A stretch of 64,000 bases of DNA from Timema cristinae (lineage: Eukaryota > Arthropoda > Insecta > Phasmatodea > Timematidae), in assembly GCA_039000515.1 (NCBI GenBank), contig JBCFYV010000012.1, positions 125,308,132 through 125,372,131 on the forward strand, in the 5' to 3' direction. Made by a program: the position numbers and the translations under genes. The notes below the pieces were generated by a model, which worked only from the letters and a program-made list of their open reading frames with translations, did no database searches and had not been told where the DNA came from. Position 1 is the stretch's first letter. Each line of letters begins with the position of its first letter. Positions 35,785 to 48,100 of this stretch are shown here, one piece after another.

Positions 35785-36090
35785 TTTGGAAGGTTGGGTG
35801 GGTCAAGTGGCCGACACGACTTGGACCAACTGCTAGACAAGCTCAAGTATAGGAGTACAAAGTGATAGACAACCAAGCGGTCGACACGAGAGAACAAATC
35901 TGTAAAAAGACCAACTGCTAGACACGCAGAAACGACATGGACCAAGTGATCGACACGAGCTGGACCATGTGATAGACAAGCTCCCATATAAGAGGACAAA
36001 GTGATAGACAACCAAGCGGTCGACACGAGAGGACCAACTGCTCGACAAACATCAGATGAATCCAGTTAAGAGTGGCTCAAGTGACAGACA
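35785..36090 (-). repeat. Left arm of a 1.6-kb-spaced inverted repeat
   Basis: Matches the reverse complement of 37690-37870, for example GGGTGGGTCAAGTGGCCGAC, ACTGCTAGACAAGCTCAAG and CCAGTTAAGAGTGG. The arm itself consists of variations on GTGATAGACAACCAAGCG and GTCGACACGAG, so it is also a degenerate short tandem repeat. Open frames on the minus strand repeat VDRLVVYHFVLLY and are not genes. Confidence 0.8.
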
Positions 36091-36494
36091 AGTTATTTCA
36101 AAACTAACAACGTGATAAACATGGGCTTAGAAAGTTGGGTATAAGGATGGTCTGGATCCTCCTAGAAATTGCTGTCCTCCCGACACCCTAGATTTAACTA
36201 GCCCAAAAAAGGGTGAGGTCCCCTTATATGTGTATAAATTTAAATTATCTTTTTTTTTAATTTTAATAATTTACTTACACATTGCACTCTTCAAAACATA
36301 TTTTCTAACACTGGTTTAGTTATCATTTCAAATAAATAATAGGTTTTGATACATACAATATGGTATCTGAAAATAATGTTTCTCTGAATGAAACGAGTTA
36401 TCGGATCTGAGGAAAGGAGACAAACGTTTTGTTATAAATGGTAAAATCATACTTTAAGAACTAACAAGATGAAATAAAATTTTATTTAAAAGAG

Positions 36495-36702
36495 CAACTG
36501 CCAGAAACTAAGTTGGTAGCTTATGATCAGGGTTCGATTCTGCCAGGTACAGTGAGGGTGATTTTTCTTAAAAGGTTTTCCACTCTGCCACCACGCAAAT
36601 TCAGGTGCACTATATATAAATTTAATCTTCCTCATTCTCAACACATTAACGTAATTAGTAAATACGCGTATAACCCAAACAGGTGGTAAGACACAGTGCT
36701 AC
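36495..36702 (+). mobile_element. SINE-A copy
   Basis: B box GGGTTCGATTCTGCC, TTAAAAGGTTTTCCACTCTG, CACATTAACGTAATTAGTA, tail GCGTATAACCCAAACAGGTG, then GTAAGACACAGTGC. Confidence 0.8.
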
Positions 36703-36807
36703 AAAAAAAAATATAATTGCACTAATGGATTAAAGAAGAAATGTTGTTTTATAAGATATGTGCTCTCATTTGCATCTAGGGAGAATGTAAAACATTAATG
36801 AAATATC

Positions 36808-36905
36808 ACCCTCCATACACCCAGCTGGATTTGAAGCCTGATATTCCCGTCATTGACAGTCCAGTATATTTTGAGAATGACGCTTTAGACCATCAACCAT
36901 CGAAG
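36808..36905 (-). mobile_element. SINE-A fragment (tRNA-like head only)
   Basis: Reversed head: CCCAGCTGGATTTGAAGCCT, CCCGTCATTGACAGTCCAGT, and GACGCTTTAGACCATC. The tail is absent. It lies close to the + strand copy, in opposite orientation. Confidence 0.65.
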
Positions 36906-37116
36906 CTAAGAATATTTTGTTGATGTTGCGTTAGCACCAGGTTTATTAATATGTTAAAATAAGGAGCTAAGTTAAGATGAAATAATCCCGCATTAGTGTA
37001 AAAGTTAGATGTAAAAATCACAAGGGTGGTAACTATCAGCCCAATCCACTCAGTCGGAATGATTACTCTTATTCAAGCTACTCTAAAACCTTACTAGACC
37101 GTATGACAAACAGAGT

Positions 37117-37600
37117 TATTTAGGAGGTCAGACAATACTTAGACCTAGCAAACAGTGTTATTTAGGAGGTAAAACAACACTTACACCTAGCAAACAGTGT
37201 TATTTAGGAGGTCAGACAATACTTAGACCTAGCAAACAGTGTTATTTAGGAGGTCAGACAATACTTAGACCTAGCAAACAGTGTTATTTAGGAGGTCAGA
37301 CAATACTTAGACCTAGCAAACAGTGTTATTTAGGAGGTCAGACAATACTTAGACCTAGCAAACAGTGTTATTTAGGAGGTCAGACAATACTTAGACCTAG
37401 CAAACAGTGTTATTTAGGAGGTCAAACAATACTTACACCTAGCAAACATTATTATTTAGGAGGTCAGACAATACTTAGACCTAGCAAACAGTGTTATTTA
37501 GGAGGTCAAATATACTTACACCTAGCACAGTATTATTTAGGAGGTCAAACAATACTTACACCTTGCATACAGTGTTATTTAGGAGGTTAAACCATACTTA
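37117..37600. repeat. 42-bp minisatellite, about 12 copies
   Basis: The unit is TTATTTAGGAGGTCAGACAA and TACTTAGACCTAGCAAACAG plus TG. Central copies are almost identical. It sits in the spacer of the large inverted repeat. Confidence 0.95.
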
Positions 37601-37689
37601 CACTACTTGACATATGTTTGTAGGGTTTGCTAAAGTAAGAATGTAGGTGAAAATAACTTGAAATCAAGGACAAGCGTGTATTGAATTAA

Positions 37690-38025
37690 CTGTTTTGTCA
37701 CTTAGCCCACTCTTAACTGGATGATATCAAAGTTTGTCGAGCAGTTGGTCCTCTCGTGTCGATCGCTTGGTTGTCTATCACTTTGTACTCCTATACTTGA
37801 GCTTGTCTAGCAGTTGGTCCAAGTCGTGTCGGCCACTTGACCCACCCAGCCTTCCAAATAATTGTTTTCATTTTGTCTACCGGTTGGTTGTCTATCACAT
37901 GGTCCAGCTCGTGTCGATCACTTGGTCCGTGTCGTTTCTTCGTGTCTAGCAGTTTGCTGTCTACCACTTTGTCCTCTCCTGTCGACCACTTTGTTGTCTA
38001 TCACTTTGCCTGCTCCCCTGATTTA
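37690..38025 (+). repeat. Right arm of the large inverted repeat
   Basis: Reverse complement of 35785-36090 up to about 37870. Beyond that, only the degenerate motif TGTCTATCACTTTGTC continues to 38020. Confidence 0.8.
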
Positions 38026-38044
38026 GCATAAATACCTGAGTTAC

Positions 38045-38800
38045 GGGATTTGAGGAGGAGTGATACTAAGAAGGAGACGCAGATCTTGGTGGAAGAAATA
38101 TACCACAGGTCTGAGATTACGGAGAGGGATGTGACCCCAGGCGGGAGCAGCGTAAAGCAAAACTGAAATACTATAAGATTGGAACAAGATTAGCTTGTGC
38201 GCGAAGGAAAGAGAATCATGTCGTCAAAGAGCTGAATCCAGAGACTACATAACCTCCTGTGACTTGTTTTGGACGTTGGTAATATGCTCGTCAAATTGAA
38301 GGTGATGGTCCAATGTGAGCGTTAAGTATTGGAATGAATCCTGCCAGGGAGGTCAACATGCCCAAATAACAGAGGGGGGAAATGCTTGGTATTGCGAAAG
38401 TAAAGATGATGGCTTGGGTCTTGGCCAGATTGAACTGAAGCTCCCAAGAAGTGAAATAGGGTGCTAGGGAATGGGGGACACCGGGGAGCTTGCGCAGAAA
38501 ATTCGGACGTTAATGGACTGATACTGTGCGCTGTGTCACCCACGTAAATAGAGGGACAACTGCAACCTGAGGAAATAGGGCAATTGTGGACCAACAAGGA
38601 ATAGAAAGGAAGATAACAGAGAAAACCCGGGGAACGCCAACAAGGATGGGATGAGAAGAAAATAGCACAGTATCCATTTGAATCTGAAACTTACTGCTTG
38701 ACCTAAAGGATTGGAAGAAGTGAAGAAAGCGATAAGGTATTCGGACGGCAAGTAATTTGAGTATTAGATTAACGTGAGACATATAAAAGCAATGGTAATT
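38045..38800 (-). pseudogene. Decayed Jockey/CR1-like reverse transcriptase
   Basis: On the minus strand the blocks fall in family order. Near 38660-38690 are FQIQMDTVLFSSHPILVGVP and RVFSVI, the 'GVPQGSVLSP' block. Near 38535-38550 is IYVGDT, the catalytic YADDT box with A to V and D to G. Near 38420-38450 is LQFNLAKTQAIIF, then LDHHLQFDEHI near 38310. Near 38135-38160 is LLYAAPAWGHIP. Stops and frame changes lie between blocks, and the loss of a catalytic Asp means it could not be active. Jockey-type is the best fit; CR1 or I types are alternatives. Confidence 0.75.
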
Positions 38801-38837
38801 TATTGCACACTCCTGTGAACGTCTAGAAGAGTTTTTT

Positions 38838-38880
38838 TTTAGCACAGCGTCTTACTACCCGTTCGGTTCATATGCCTACT
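38838..38880 (-). mobile_element. SINE-A tail stub
   Basis: CACAGCGTCTTACTACCCGT with TCGGTTCATATGCC is the reversed 3' tail shared by SINE-A and SINE-B. The rest is missing. Confidence 0.6.
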
Positions 38881-38904
38881 GGAAGAGTTGATACTGAGCT
38901 AGAA

Positions 38905-40845
38905 ATGTAGTATCATGAAGAAACCAGTTACTGGGAAAAAATGTACTTAACAAAGTAGTGGCTGTTGTCAAATTTCTAACTGAACGAGGCCTTCCGTTTC
39001 GTAGTGATGACAGAATTGGATCTCCTCATAATGGCAAACTTTCTTGGAACCATTGAACTCTTAGCACAACTTGACCCATTCTTTACCAAGCATTTATCAA
39101 GATTTGGAAATAAAGGGCGAGGTATCCCATTATATTTATCAAGTATAATTTGTGATGAATTCATCACTTTGAAGGGTGAAAAAATACTTTCCGCTGTAAT
39201 TTCTGAGATGAAGCTATTAAAGTATTTTTCATCTCTAGTTGATTCTACTCCAGACGTCTTATACGTGGACCATTTAACGTTTTTAGTGGGTTTCTTCTTT
39301 CAAGGGGAAGTTGTGGAACGTTTTATGAGGTTTTTTCCAATTAGTAGTCATGGTGCTGAAAGCCTCTTTGATGTTGTTCAAGATACATTTTATAGCATTG
39401 GCATTGGCATAAGTAACTATCACGGTCAATCATTTAACAATGCCACCAACGTAGGTGGAAAATATACTGGTTTATAAGCTCGCATAAAAGAAATAAAACG
39501 CTCTCGCTGTTTTTGTTCAATGCATGACTCATTTGCTGAACTTATTAGGAGCTTGCGTGGTAGATTGCTGTATATCAGCTACTAACTTTTTTTGGTTTTC
39601 TCCAAAAATGATATGTATTTTTTTCAGCTTTAACACACCAATGGGATGTTATTACTACACACACATGTTAAGGTAGTGAAGGCAACCAAAGTAAATAATA
39701 TATTGTTTTAAAAAGTTTTTCTCAGACACGATGGTCCAGTTGTGTTGATGCTACCAGAGCCTTGGAATATTTTGCTTTGACTGTTATAGCAAGTGAACCT
39801 GATCAAAAGGCTGATACACGTAGTAAAATATTAAGAGGGGGAGGGGGACCCATCTAAAGATTGTTTTCATGACTCTGTTTTGTGACACCGTCTTGCAAAG
39901 ATTTAACATAGCCAGTGTGTCACTTCAAAAAGTGGAAATAGACTTTCGATTTGCCGTAACATTATTGGAATCTCTTAAAAAATTAGTTTCTGATTTGAAA
40001 GATGACATAAAGTTCAATGAATATTACGAGAAAACTACTGCAATGGCTGCTGTGAAATTATACAAGCCAAGTTTACTCAACGAAGACAGTCACAGAGACG
40101 TGTCACCAATGATGAGTCTGATACGTCAGATACAGCATTGCATCATTTGGGTAGCATGAACTCTAAAATCAACATAATTATACAGTATCATTATTGACCT
40201 AATTATGTATGGAAGAGAACATTGAATCCAGGCATATTCTGTAATTCACAAACTGTTTGTATTCCTCTATGATTTCAGTGGTGTGACATCGGTGTGAAGC
40301 ATTTCAGCTTCTGCATAAAGCTTGGTATCTACGTATCATGATGAGTTCGAAGACAATTTTGTAGATAAATTTAAGCAGTGGCATATTCTAGCAAAAACTC
40401 ACAATGGCAGATCAGTTATTGGTTGGCTTAAGATGATGCAATCATTTGGGTTGGAGTCAATATTTACTGGCGTTCATACTGCGATGTGTATTTATCTCAC
40501 ACTGCCTATCGCAAATTGTGAAAGTGAACGATCATTTTCAAAGCTAAAAAGGATTAAATCTGAAATGAAATCGTGCATGAAACAATCGCGTTTGAATTCA
40601 CTGTCATAAATTTCAACTGAAACTNNNNNNNNNNNNNNNNNNNNNNNNNNNNNNNNNNNNNNNNNNNNNNNNNNNNNNNNNNNNNNNNNNNNNNNNNNNN
40701 NNNNNNNNNNNNNNNNNNNNNNNNGATCTTCTTCATGAACTTACTTTTGATGACATAGTACCCATATTTTTAACAGAAAAGTCACGCAAAAAGTTTTTAG
40801 CTAGTAAAATACTTTTTACTATAATAATTCTATTACTATTTATTT
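38905..40845 (+). pseudogene. Broken hAT transposase gene (ZMYM1-like, DUF4371)
   Basis: Cut-and-paste transposase of the hAT type related to zinc-finger MYM-like genes. N-terminal part: TERGLPFRSDDRIGSPHNG in one frame near 38980. The main segment is at 39004-39474 with GNKGRGIPLYLSSIICDEFI, LVDSTPDVLYVDHLTFLV, FPISSHGAESLFDVV and GQSFNNATNVGGKYTGL (the DUF4371 core). A third piece lies at 39869-40159. The C-terminal dimerisation block is at 40322-40609, with LPIANCESERSFSKLKRIKS. The 100-N gap interrupts it, and LTFDDIVPIFLTEKSRKKF follows at 40738. At least three frame changes and a stop separate the pieces. Confidence 0.85.
40625..40724. other. Assembly gap, 100 N
   Basis: Exactly 100 N, the usual placeholder length, so the true size is unknown. 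It falls within the end of the hAT transposase, between the dimerisation block and the last codons. Confidence 0.99.
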
Positions 40846-40902
40846 GCAGATGGTGGACTACATAAAATTCAATTATAATGAAATAGTATAATGATATATT
40901 GT

Positions 40903-40903
40903 A

Positions 40904-40943
<40 letters not shown>
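40903..40943. repeat. (ATT)n microsatellite
   Basis: An almost pure ATT tract. Confidence 0.95.
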
Positions 40944-40945
<2 letters not shown>

Positions 40946-41154
40946 ATCCACTCCGTATAGAATAGACTGTATAGTTTAATAGTTAATATTGTATTAATAA
41001 TTAATATGTTAATAAGAAAATTCACGGTACTCACCATGATTGCTTATCGTTTACAAAAAAAAAATTGTCTCCAAATAAAACTATCCATGTCTGATGTATA
41101 TGTGAGATTCATAATCATTCATTGGGGAACTAGCTTCTAAGGGACTCAATTTCT

Positions 41155-41194
41155 ACTTGGCACAGGGCCCCCAAAAGTGTTAATTCGGCCCTTG
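41155..41194 (+). mobile_element. Probable 3' terminus of the hAT element
   Basis: GGGCCCCCAAAAGTGTTAAT and TCGGCCCTTG, in reverse CAAGGGCCGAATTAACAC, resemble hAT terminal repeats. The position suits the end of the transposase copy at 38905-40845. No matching 5' terminus was found, so the left end is probably lost. Confidence 0.45.
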
Positions 41195-41199
41195 CAAGG

Positions 41200-42035
41200 A
41201 GGTGGGGTCTCTGCCACCAGCACCCAGCTATATCACGTTGCGCTAGCAAATCTAATATTGGGTCTGAAAGACGTGGACTCAATGAGGGTAGCCTCAGTTG
41301 GTAATTAATAAAGAGGCCACTGGAAGGACAGCTGAGATGAAAGTTTGATGTGTTCGTCAAGGACTTTGTGTAGGAACTGAAAAATTACATTGGATTGAAG
41401 AAGAGAGAAAAGAGCGCTAACGAGCTTAACTAACTTGAGAAAAAATTACCTGGGGCTGAGAATCAGAAGAAAGAGGAGAGAAACAGGTTGGAGATAGTGA
41501 AGACAGTCAATAGTAATAAATATCTCCAGCAAGCTCAAATGGCGACGGGCATAAGTAGGAAAGTTAGAAAATTCTACCGTCAGCCGAAAACCAGCGCAAC
41601 AGGGTACCTCTCACATCAGTTGAACGGCGAGCCCACTTCGCATGAAGAGTGTTATTTCCACTGAGAAAGAAATGGCTCGAAAATTGCTTTTGGGAAAGGA
41701 AGTTTAAGTTTTATATTTCATGTCACAGATATTGTTAACCCATCAATATTTACTGGTTAAAAAAATAAATTGATATAAACATAGATGTTTTATTTCTACT
41801 CCATTTATAGATTCTCTTTGGTTTGTGATGTGTCAAGTATAATGTTTAGTCGATTCTCGACTCGATTGTATCTTCGGTCGATTGCACATTTGTTTACTGT
41901 CAAAACTTAATCAATATTTTTGCCACAAAGACGAATACTTTTAGAGTTCACCAAAATGACCAGAATTTCGTTAAAAAAATATCAAATACTTTAACTAGCA
42001 GAAGAGCGTGAGGCTCATTGGCGTAACTTATTCAA
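41200..42035. other. Upstream region of HID1
   Basis: It should contain the HID1 promoter and 5' untranslated region, but I cannot place a TATA box, an initiator or an upstream exon with confidence. In-frame TAA at 42024-42026 marks the limit of the coding frame. The section 41280-41640 is purine-rich and unrecognised. Confidence 0.4.
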
Positions 42036-42101
42036 ATGGGCAACGCAGATACGAAATTAAATTTCAGAAAGGCTGTTGTGCAGCTGACATCTAAGACACA
42101 G
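42036..42101 (+). CDS. HID1: HID1 exon 1 (residues 1-22)
   Basis: Encodes [17 protein letters not shown], then TSKTQ, close to the N-terminus of animal HID1. Gly2 is the myristoylation site. Donor GTATGT at 42102, phase 0. Intron 1 (42102-43017) holds nothing I recognise. Confidence 0.95.
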
Positions 42102-45100
42102 GTATGTTGACTTTGTTTTAAAGTATTTGATCAAATACCAATTTTATTAAAAGCTTATTTAAAAAATTTAAAACAGCTTATAAATAACTCTTAATTTAAC
42201 ATATTTTTATTTTACAAATATTACCTGATACAATAATTGTTAAATTACCTACTTTTTAATCTTTGTGCTAATCTGTGTGTTGGGTCACCATACGTTTCTC
42301 ATTCGTTCAGTTATTCTTGATTTATAACAATGGGAGATTTAAAAAGAGGAGTAGTTGCGCTTTAATAACATAGTTGTAGTCATTGCGAGAATAGTTGGCA
42401 AAGATAGAAGGCTTCTTTAAATTGGTTCTATGTTTTATTATTAAAAATAAAATATGTTTTGCCATCTTTCTAAAAAAAAAAATTCCATGCATGATAAAAT
42501 TAAATTTCCAATAGTAAAATGAATAGGCCTACAGTATAATCTCCATCATTACGTTAACCAGGTACATGCTACAATAAACTGTGCATTGATGTACAGGCCA
42601 GTAAAACTGAATGTGTGGATGAAAAATTAAATGTGAAATGTAGGCCTAAACATAATTTTGCATTTGACTGTAGGCTACATAATAACAGAAAATAAAACTT
42701 ATGGAATTGGTGATATTCTGGTGGACTTATACAGGGCTTACTCAAATGAGGCAAAGCTTGTCGCTGGGTCTATCTTTTTTCTTTCCCCCGTGACCACCCA
42801 AGATAATAGAGAGAGTATTGTATTTTAGTGTATTTTTGAACTATTGCAGGGGCTGGATATATAGATATCAGAATTAAATGTTTAATCTTCATGACACAAC
42901 TAAAAACTCCGCCTGTTTCTATTTTTAGTTACATTTCCAAACGGGTCAAACATTTGAATCTCATTTTGATAGACTAACAGAAGACTTGAAACTGTTAACT
43001 TTCGTTGTGTTGTTTAGCCAATCAACGCAAGTGACGACAGTTTCTGGGACCAGTTCTGGGCGGAGAATGTGACCAACATTCAGGATGTGTTCACGCTGGT
43101 GCCGGCCGTGGAAATCCGGGCCTTGAGGGAGGAAGCCCCTTCAAACCTGGCAACACTTTGCTACAAGGCGGTGGAGAAGATGGTCAAGGCTGTGGACAAC
43201 AGTTGCCGCACCCACCACGAGCAACAGACAGGTAGGAGAGCAACCAGGCTGTGGACAATAGTTGCCTCTAGGAGAGCAACCAGGCTGTGGACAACAGTTG
43301 CCGCACCCACTACGAGCAACAGACAGGTAGGAGAGCAACCAGGCTGAGGACAACAGTTGCCTCACCCACTACGAGCAACAGACAGGTAGGAGAGCAACCA
43401 GGATGTGGACAACAGTTGCCTCACCCACCACAAGCAACAGACAGGTAGGAGAGCAACCAGGCTGTGGACAATAGTTGCCTCTAGGAGAGCAACCAGGCTG
43501 TGGACAACAGTTGCCGCACCCACCACAAGCAACAGACAGGTAGGAGAGCAATCAGGATGTGGACAACAGTTGCCTCTAGGAGAGCAACCAGGCCTAGGCT
43601 CAATCCATAATTGATGACAGCATTAACCCACCTCGTCATTTTGACGTATAGGTAGACCTCCTTTAAAAATGGTAGGTCATACATTTTAACTCCGCCATTC
43701 ACTTGTATTTATTGATTCCTAACCTTCACTCATTTAACAATTTTCAACCAATAAAGTTATACATATCCAGCAAGATACACGAGACCTGTCCGGTTGGAGA
43801 CTGCGCAGCTTCTAATAAAACAAAGAGTCAGCGCAAGATGTTTATATGGCATTACACTTGCACTAGACGTGTCAACAGAAATGGTGATTACGTTTGGAAT
43901 CAGAACTATACACAATTATTGGTGCCAAGCTATATTTAATTATGTAGTAATAGGGCAAACATTGTGTCCTTTTTTTTATATATATGACAAGCCCTTATAT
44001 TCAGGTATAACTTGTTATATAAACCACATACAAAGGGGAACATAATGATTTCTATCCAAATGGAACTCGGATTCTGCATCCACCATATTGGTTAAGATAT
44101 TTTTCATAAAAAAGGCATGCCCCCTTTTGTCCATAACAAAGTTCAACTCTTTAGGGCTACAGAAAGTTGCTTAAAGAACCCTTTAAGAATTGACACTGCA
44201 TGGATTATAATTATTTTTGGTTTTATTTCAAGTTTCATAAATTCATACTAGCTAGTTTCAGTTTTGAGCTAGTGAAAGGCTAAACATTTAGGCCACCTTA
44301 CAGTAAACCTTGTTAACATTTTAGATAATCTAAAAACTATTTGTAATTTCACAAGAAGATTTATTTAATATGAGACAAGACTTGGTTAAGAAAAAGTTAT
44401 GTTTATTACAATAATTATAAGAATAAATGTAACTTTTTCTTATCCGAGTCTTATCTCATAAAAATGGTTAAGTTCAAAAATTAGGACCTATAGGAAAAAC
44501 AAATTGGAAATTTTTTGTCACACTTTTCTCTAAATTTAGTTTATTCTTGAGTTAATGTAAAACTAATTAAACCAATGAGCCAAGCCAATATTTCAAAAAT
44601 CACATTTTACATTTAAAATATGTTTTAGTTTATATAATTATTTTGTCGATTTACTTTTTGTTTATTCCTAATAAATTAGCTATTAGTCCTAAATTGTTTC
44701 AGTTCTGAACTGTATTCGTCTGTTGACCCGTCTGTTGCCGTACATCTTTGAGGACCCCGATTGGCGTGGGTTTTTCTGGTCCAGTCTCCCAGGGCAGTCC
44801 CAGGAGGACGAAGAGGAACAGTCGATGCCTCTTGCTCAGTCACTCATCAACGCCATCTGCGTGAGTTTGTTGCCTGACGTTTACACAATTCACCAGTCAA
44901 CGGCAGAAATATATCTTACATTCATTGTTTTAACACTTAAATGTTAGCTTTCATTTTTATTGTAAATTTAGGAAAATGGATCCATTCACAGCTAAAGTAT
45001 CAGTCCAGTTTATTTCATCACCGTGTCTTACTACCCCTTTGGGTTATACACCCATGTACTAACTACACTAATCGTTTAGGGGTTAAGAAGGCTTAATTTA

Positions 45101-48100
45101 CAGTAAATGAGCCCACATTTGCATTTAGGAAAGTGGAAACCATTTAGGGAAAACTACCTTCAGTGCACCCGATCAAGATCGAACCCTGATCTCCTGGTCT
45201 TAGGCAGTCCAGTTCAAGGCCTCAAAATCATGTCTATAAAACCAGGCATTCTTTGAGCAGAATGATAATCGTTGGACAATCTTATAAAACAAATATAATA
45301 AATTTGATCTGTTGAGTGATCACTTGCTCTAAACATGGGGACGAGGCCCAGATGAAAAGATGCACACCTCCACAAATTGAGTATGCATTTAGTCATTGAA
45401 TTGTTTTAAAATTTGTATATTTTATTCTCTTTCCAGGATCTCTTATTTTGCCCGGATTTCACCGTTGTCTCAAATAGAAAGTCTGGGCCGGTAAGTCATT
45501 ATAGAACAAACACATTTATTATTTGTCAGTAGCGAATCTCCCTTTTAAACAAAGGGTTTGATTCCCAGCAAGGTCGAAAGATGTATCGCTGGTGAAACGT
45601 TTGTTCCCCCTCCCACAGTTAATATATTATTCTTATATTTGACATATTTAGCGTTACGGATTTTTATCAACCCAGGTTGGGTTTGAACCCATGAACATCG
45701 GATCTTGAGGTTAGTACTTTACCCTGAGAACATTGAGGTTGTCTACACAGTGATGAATTAACGGTCGGGGGTTGGGTGTGGTGTTGGTTTTAGATTATGT
45801 CGTGTGCGGATATAATCTGCCAATGCAGAAAGTTGTAACGTTCTGGAATTACGTTACCGCGATGGGCGCCTATTGAAGAATTATGATTAATACACTTTTC
45901 ATTTTGACATGTTTTTTATTTCTGAATCAGTTTAATTAATGAGAAAATAGATCATGTCGAAATATATACGCGGGCTAGCGCGGACAGGTGTTGCTAGACG
46001 CCAAGTGAGTTCTGTCAGTATTGGACACCAACTGCCAACTGCCTTTATGTTGCACCATTCTTTGTATATATTCCTTGGTCATGGAAGCTTCGAGAAGGTT
46101 TAGTTTAGAAAAACAAAATACAAGACAAAAACATCTCTGTGTCACTCGAAGCTTCGAGAGCCGGAAAATGACTCAAGTTACATTTTAAAATCTCTCTTCG
46201 AACCATCGAGAAGAGGAAGTTATTATTTGAAAAAATATATATTGTCAAACTGACTTGGCTGGTGTCACGTGCGTGACGTCACTGATCAGTGGCTTTTGCC
46301 TTCTTAGAAGAAGAAGTGCTTTAAGCGCCATTTAATATACTATATAATTTAAATGAAATAAGATATGTTTATAAAATTTGGACGATATTATTGTCAATGC
46401 TTTCACATACTTTTCAGGGGCAAATCAGTTACATTACAAAGTGCAGATTAAATACCTCAAAAATAAATAAAAATAAGGTAATTTTTCCTGGGGAAACCTG
46501 TAAACCAAAATATACTTTAGACTTTTTTAGGCATCACTTCCATCTTGAAACGCTTACAATACCACTCTAATGTGTACAACACAATTGCTAACAATATTTC
46601 AAACTAGAAGCCCAACACAAGACTGTAACATGAACACTGGTTATTTATAAACTACCGCCATCCATAGGAGATGTGTCTGAAGGGGACTCATTACGACAAA
46701 CACTCATTTTGATTCATCCTTAAAAAACATAGGACAAGTCAGAAGATATTCACAGACGCTTCAACTAAACATTTTGTTCCATTATTTAGCTTTATCTTTA
46801 AATGCCATGATAATGACAAGTTACCGGTTACCTGTTCTTCACACGGGATGTGTTTTATCACACGTATCTATATCTTACAAGGGTGTGACTCACACCCCCG
46901 CTGGTTGCGCACTGGACATAGTTACCAGTTGAATGAAACCAGATTTAAAAGTATGCAGTTAATAAAGTTTGTTTACAGTGCTTACACAAAATGTTTTGCT
47001 AACAACAACAAATGAGGACGTGACTGAGAATTCATCCATCTTGGTCAAGGAGTACGAAGAATACCTTAGTGATGATTTAACCTACGAGGTAAACGGTTTT
47101 ATAGCAGCTTTTAAAAGTGAAAATTAAAATTCATCAATACGACAGCTGATCTATTGTTTCTTGAACTTTACACTTTGGCATCAAGCTCGCCAGATCTGCG
47201 TACTGCTTATCTTTATTTTGTTTCTTACTCTTCAAGTTAGTGTTTCTACAGCTGAAAGATCCTTTTTGAGGTTGAAGTTGATACAAACTATTTAAGAAGT
47301 ACCATGAGTCAACAAATATTTTGTGTTCTCAGTGTATTAAGTATTGAATGTTAAAAAGCACGCAGTCTCGACCAACATGAAGTAGTTACATTATTAATCT
47401 TGTCTCTCAAAAAGCCAGAAGGGAAAACGCTTGTTCAGCTCGACTTGACTCAAAATGAAAATTTTTTAAATGGCTATTTAGTATTAATACATGTAATTTT
47501 CGGTTCCTAAAGTAAAGTAGTAACTTTTTCATATTCTAACTCTTGAGTTTTTATTTTTATTTCTATTCTTATTTCAACCCCTTAATTACGTTAGCTAAAA
47601 TCGCTCAAAAGTAAAGAGGTCAGGGGGACAAAATGTTTCTGGTGGGGGGGGCCCAGTTAAAGAAAGTTACACCACTGTATATCTAGGGACCTTTCAAAGT
47701 TGCTCCAACCAACATATGATCTGCATACGCCAGGAAAAATGCCATAAAGTTTGGTTTTGTAGCGCCCATCTTTAAACAAAATGGCGGACACAAATTTTAA
47801 CTAGCTGGAAGTAAGAGCTATGTCCATATTCAAAAATGTCGATCACAACCGATGAAGTTTATTTGGCGTGAAAGAGTAACAGGCATACAACAAAGCATTT
47901 GTATATATTCTTCCTCCTTGAATCACTCCCCTTCTTAGCTTCTCTCTCACACACTTTCAGTTATCTTCTACTTCCATCTCGAAGGTGGACCAAGAAATAA
48001 ATGGGAGGAGCAGATAACAGCAAGTGTGCGAGAGAAAAGGAAAGAAGGAAAGCAAGTAAAAGAGGCTAAGTGCTTGAAGATGGACGGACATGTGTGTTGG

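Noticed and set aside
35772..38031. Twin frames encoding VDRLVVYHFVLLY
   Set aside because: They are the same inverted repeat read from both arms, and consist of short repeated words.
43232..43347. Extended exon 2 through the repeat
   Set aside because: Runs into TGA at 43345 and leaves the wrong phase for exon 3.
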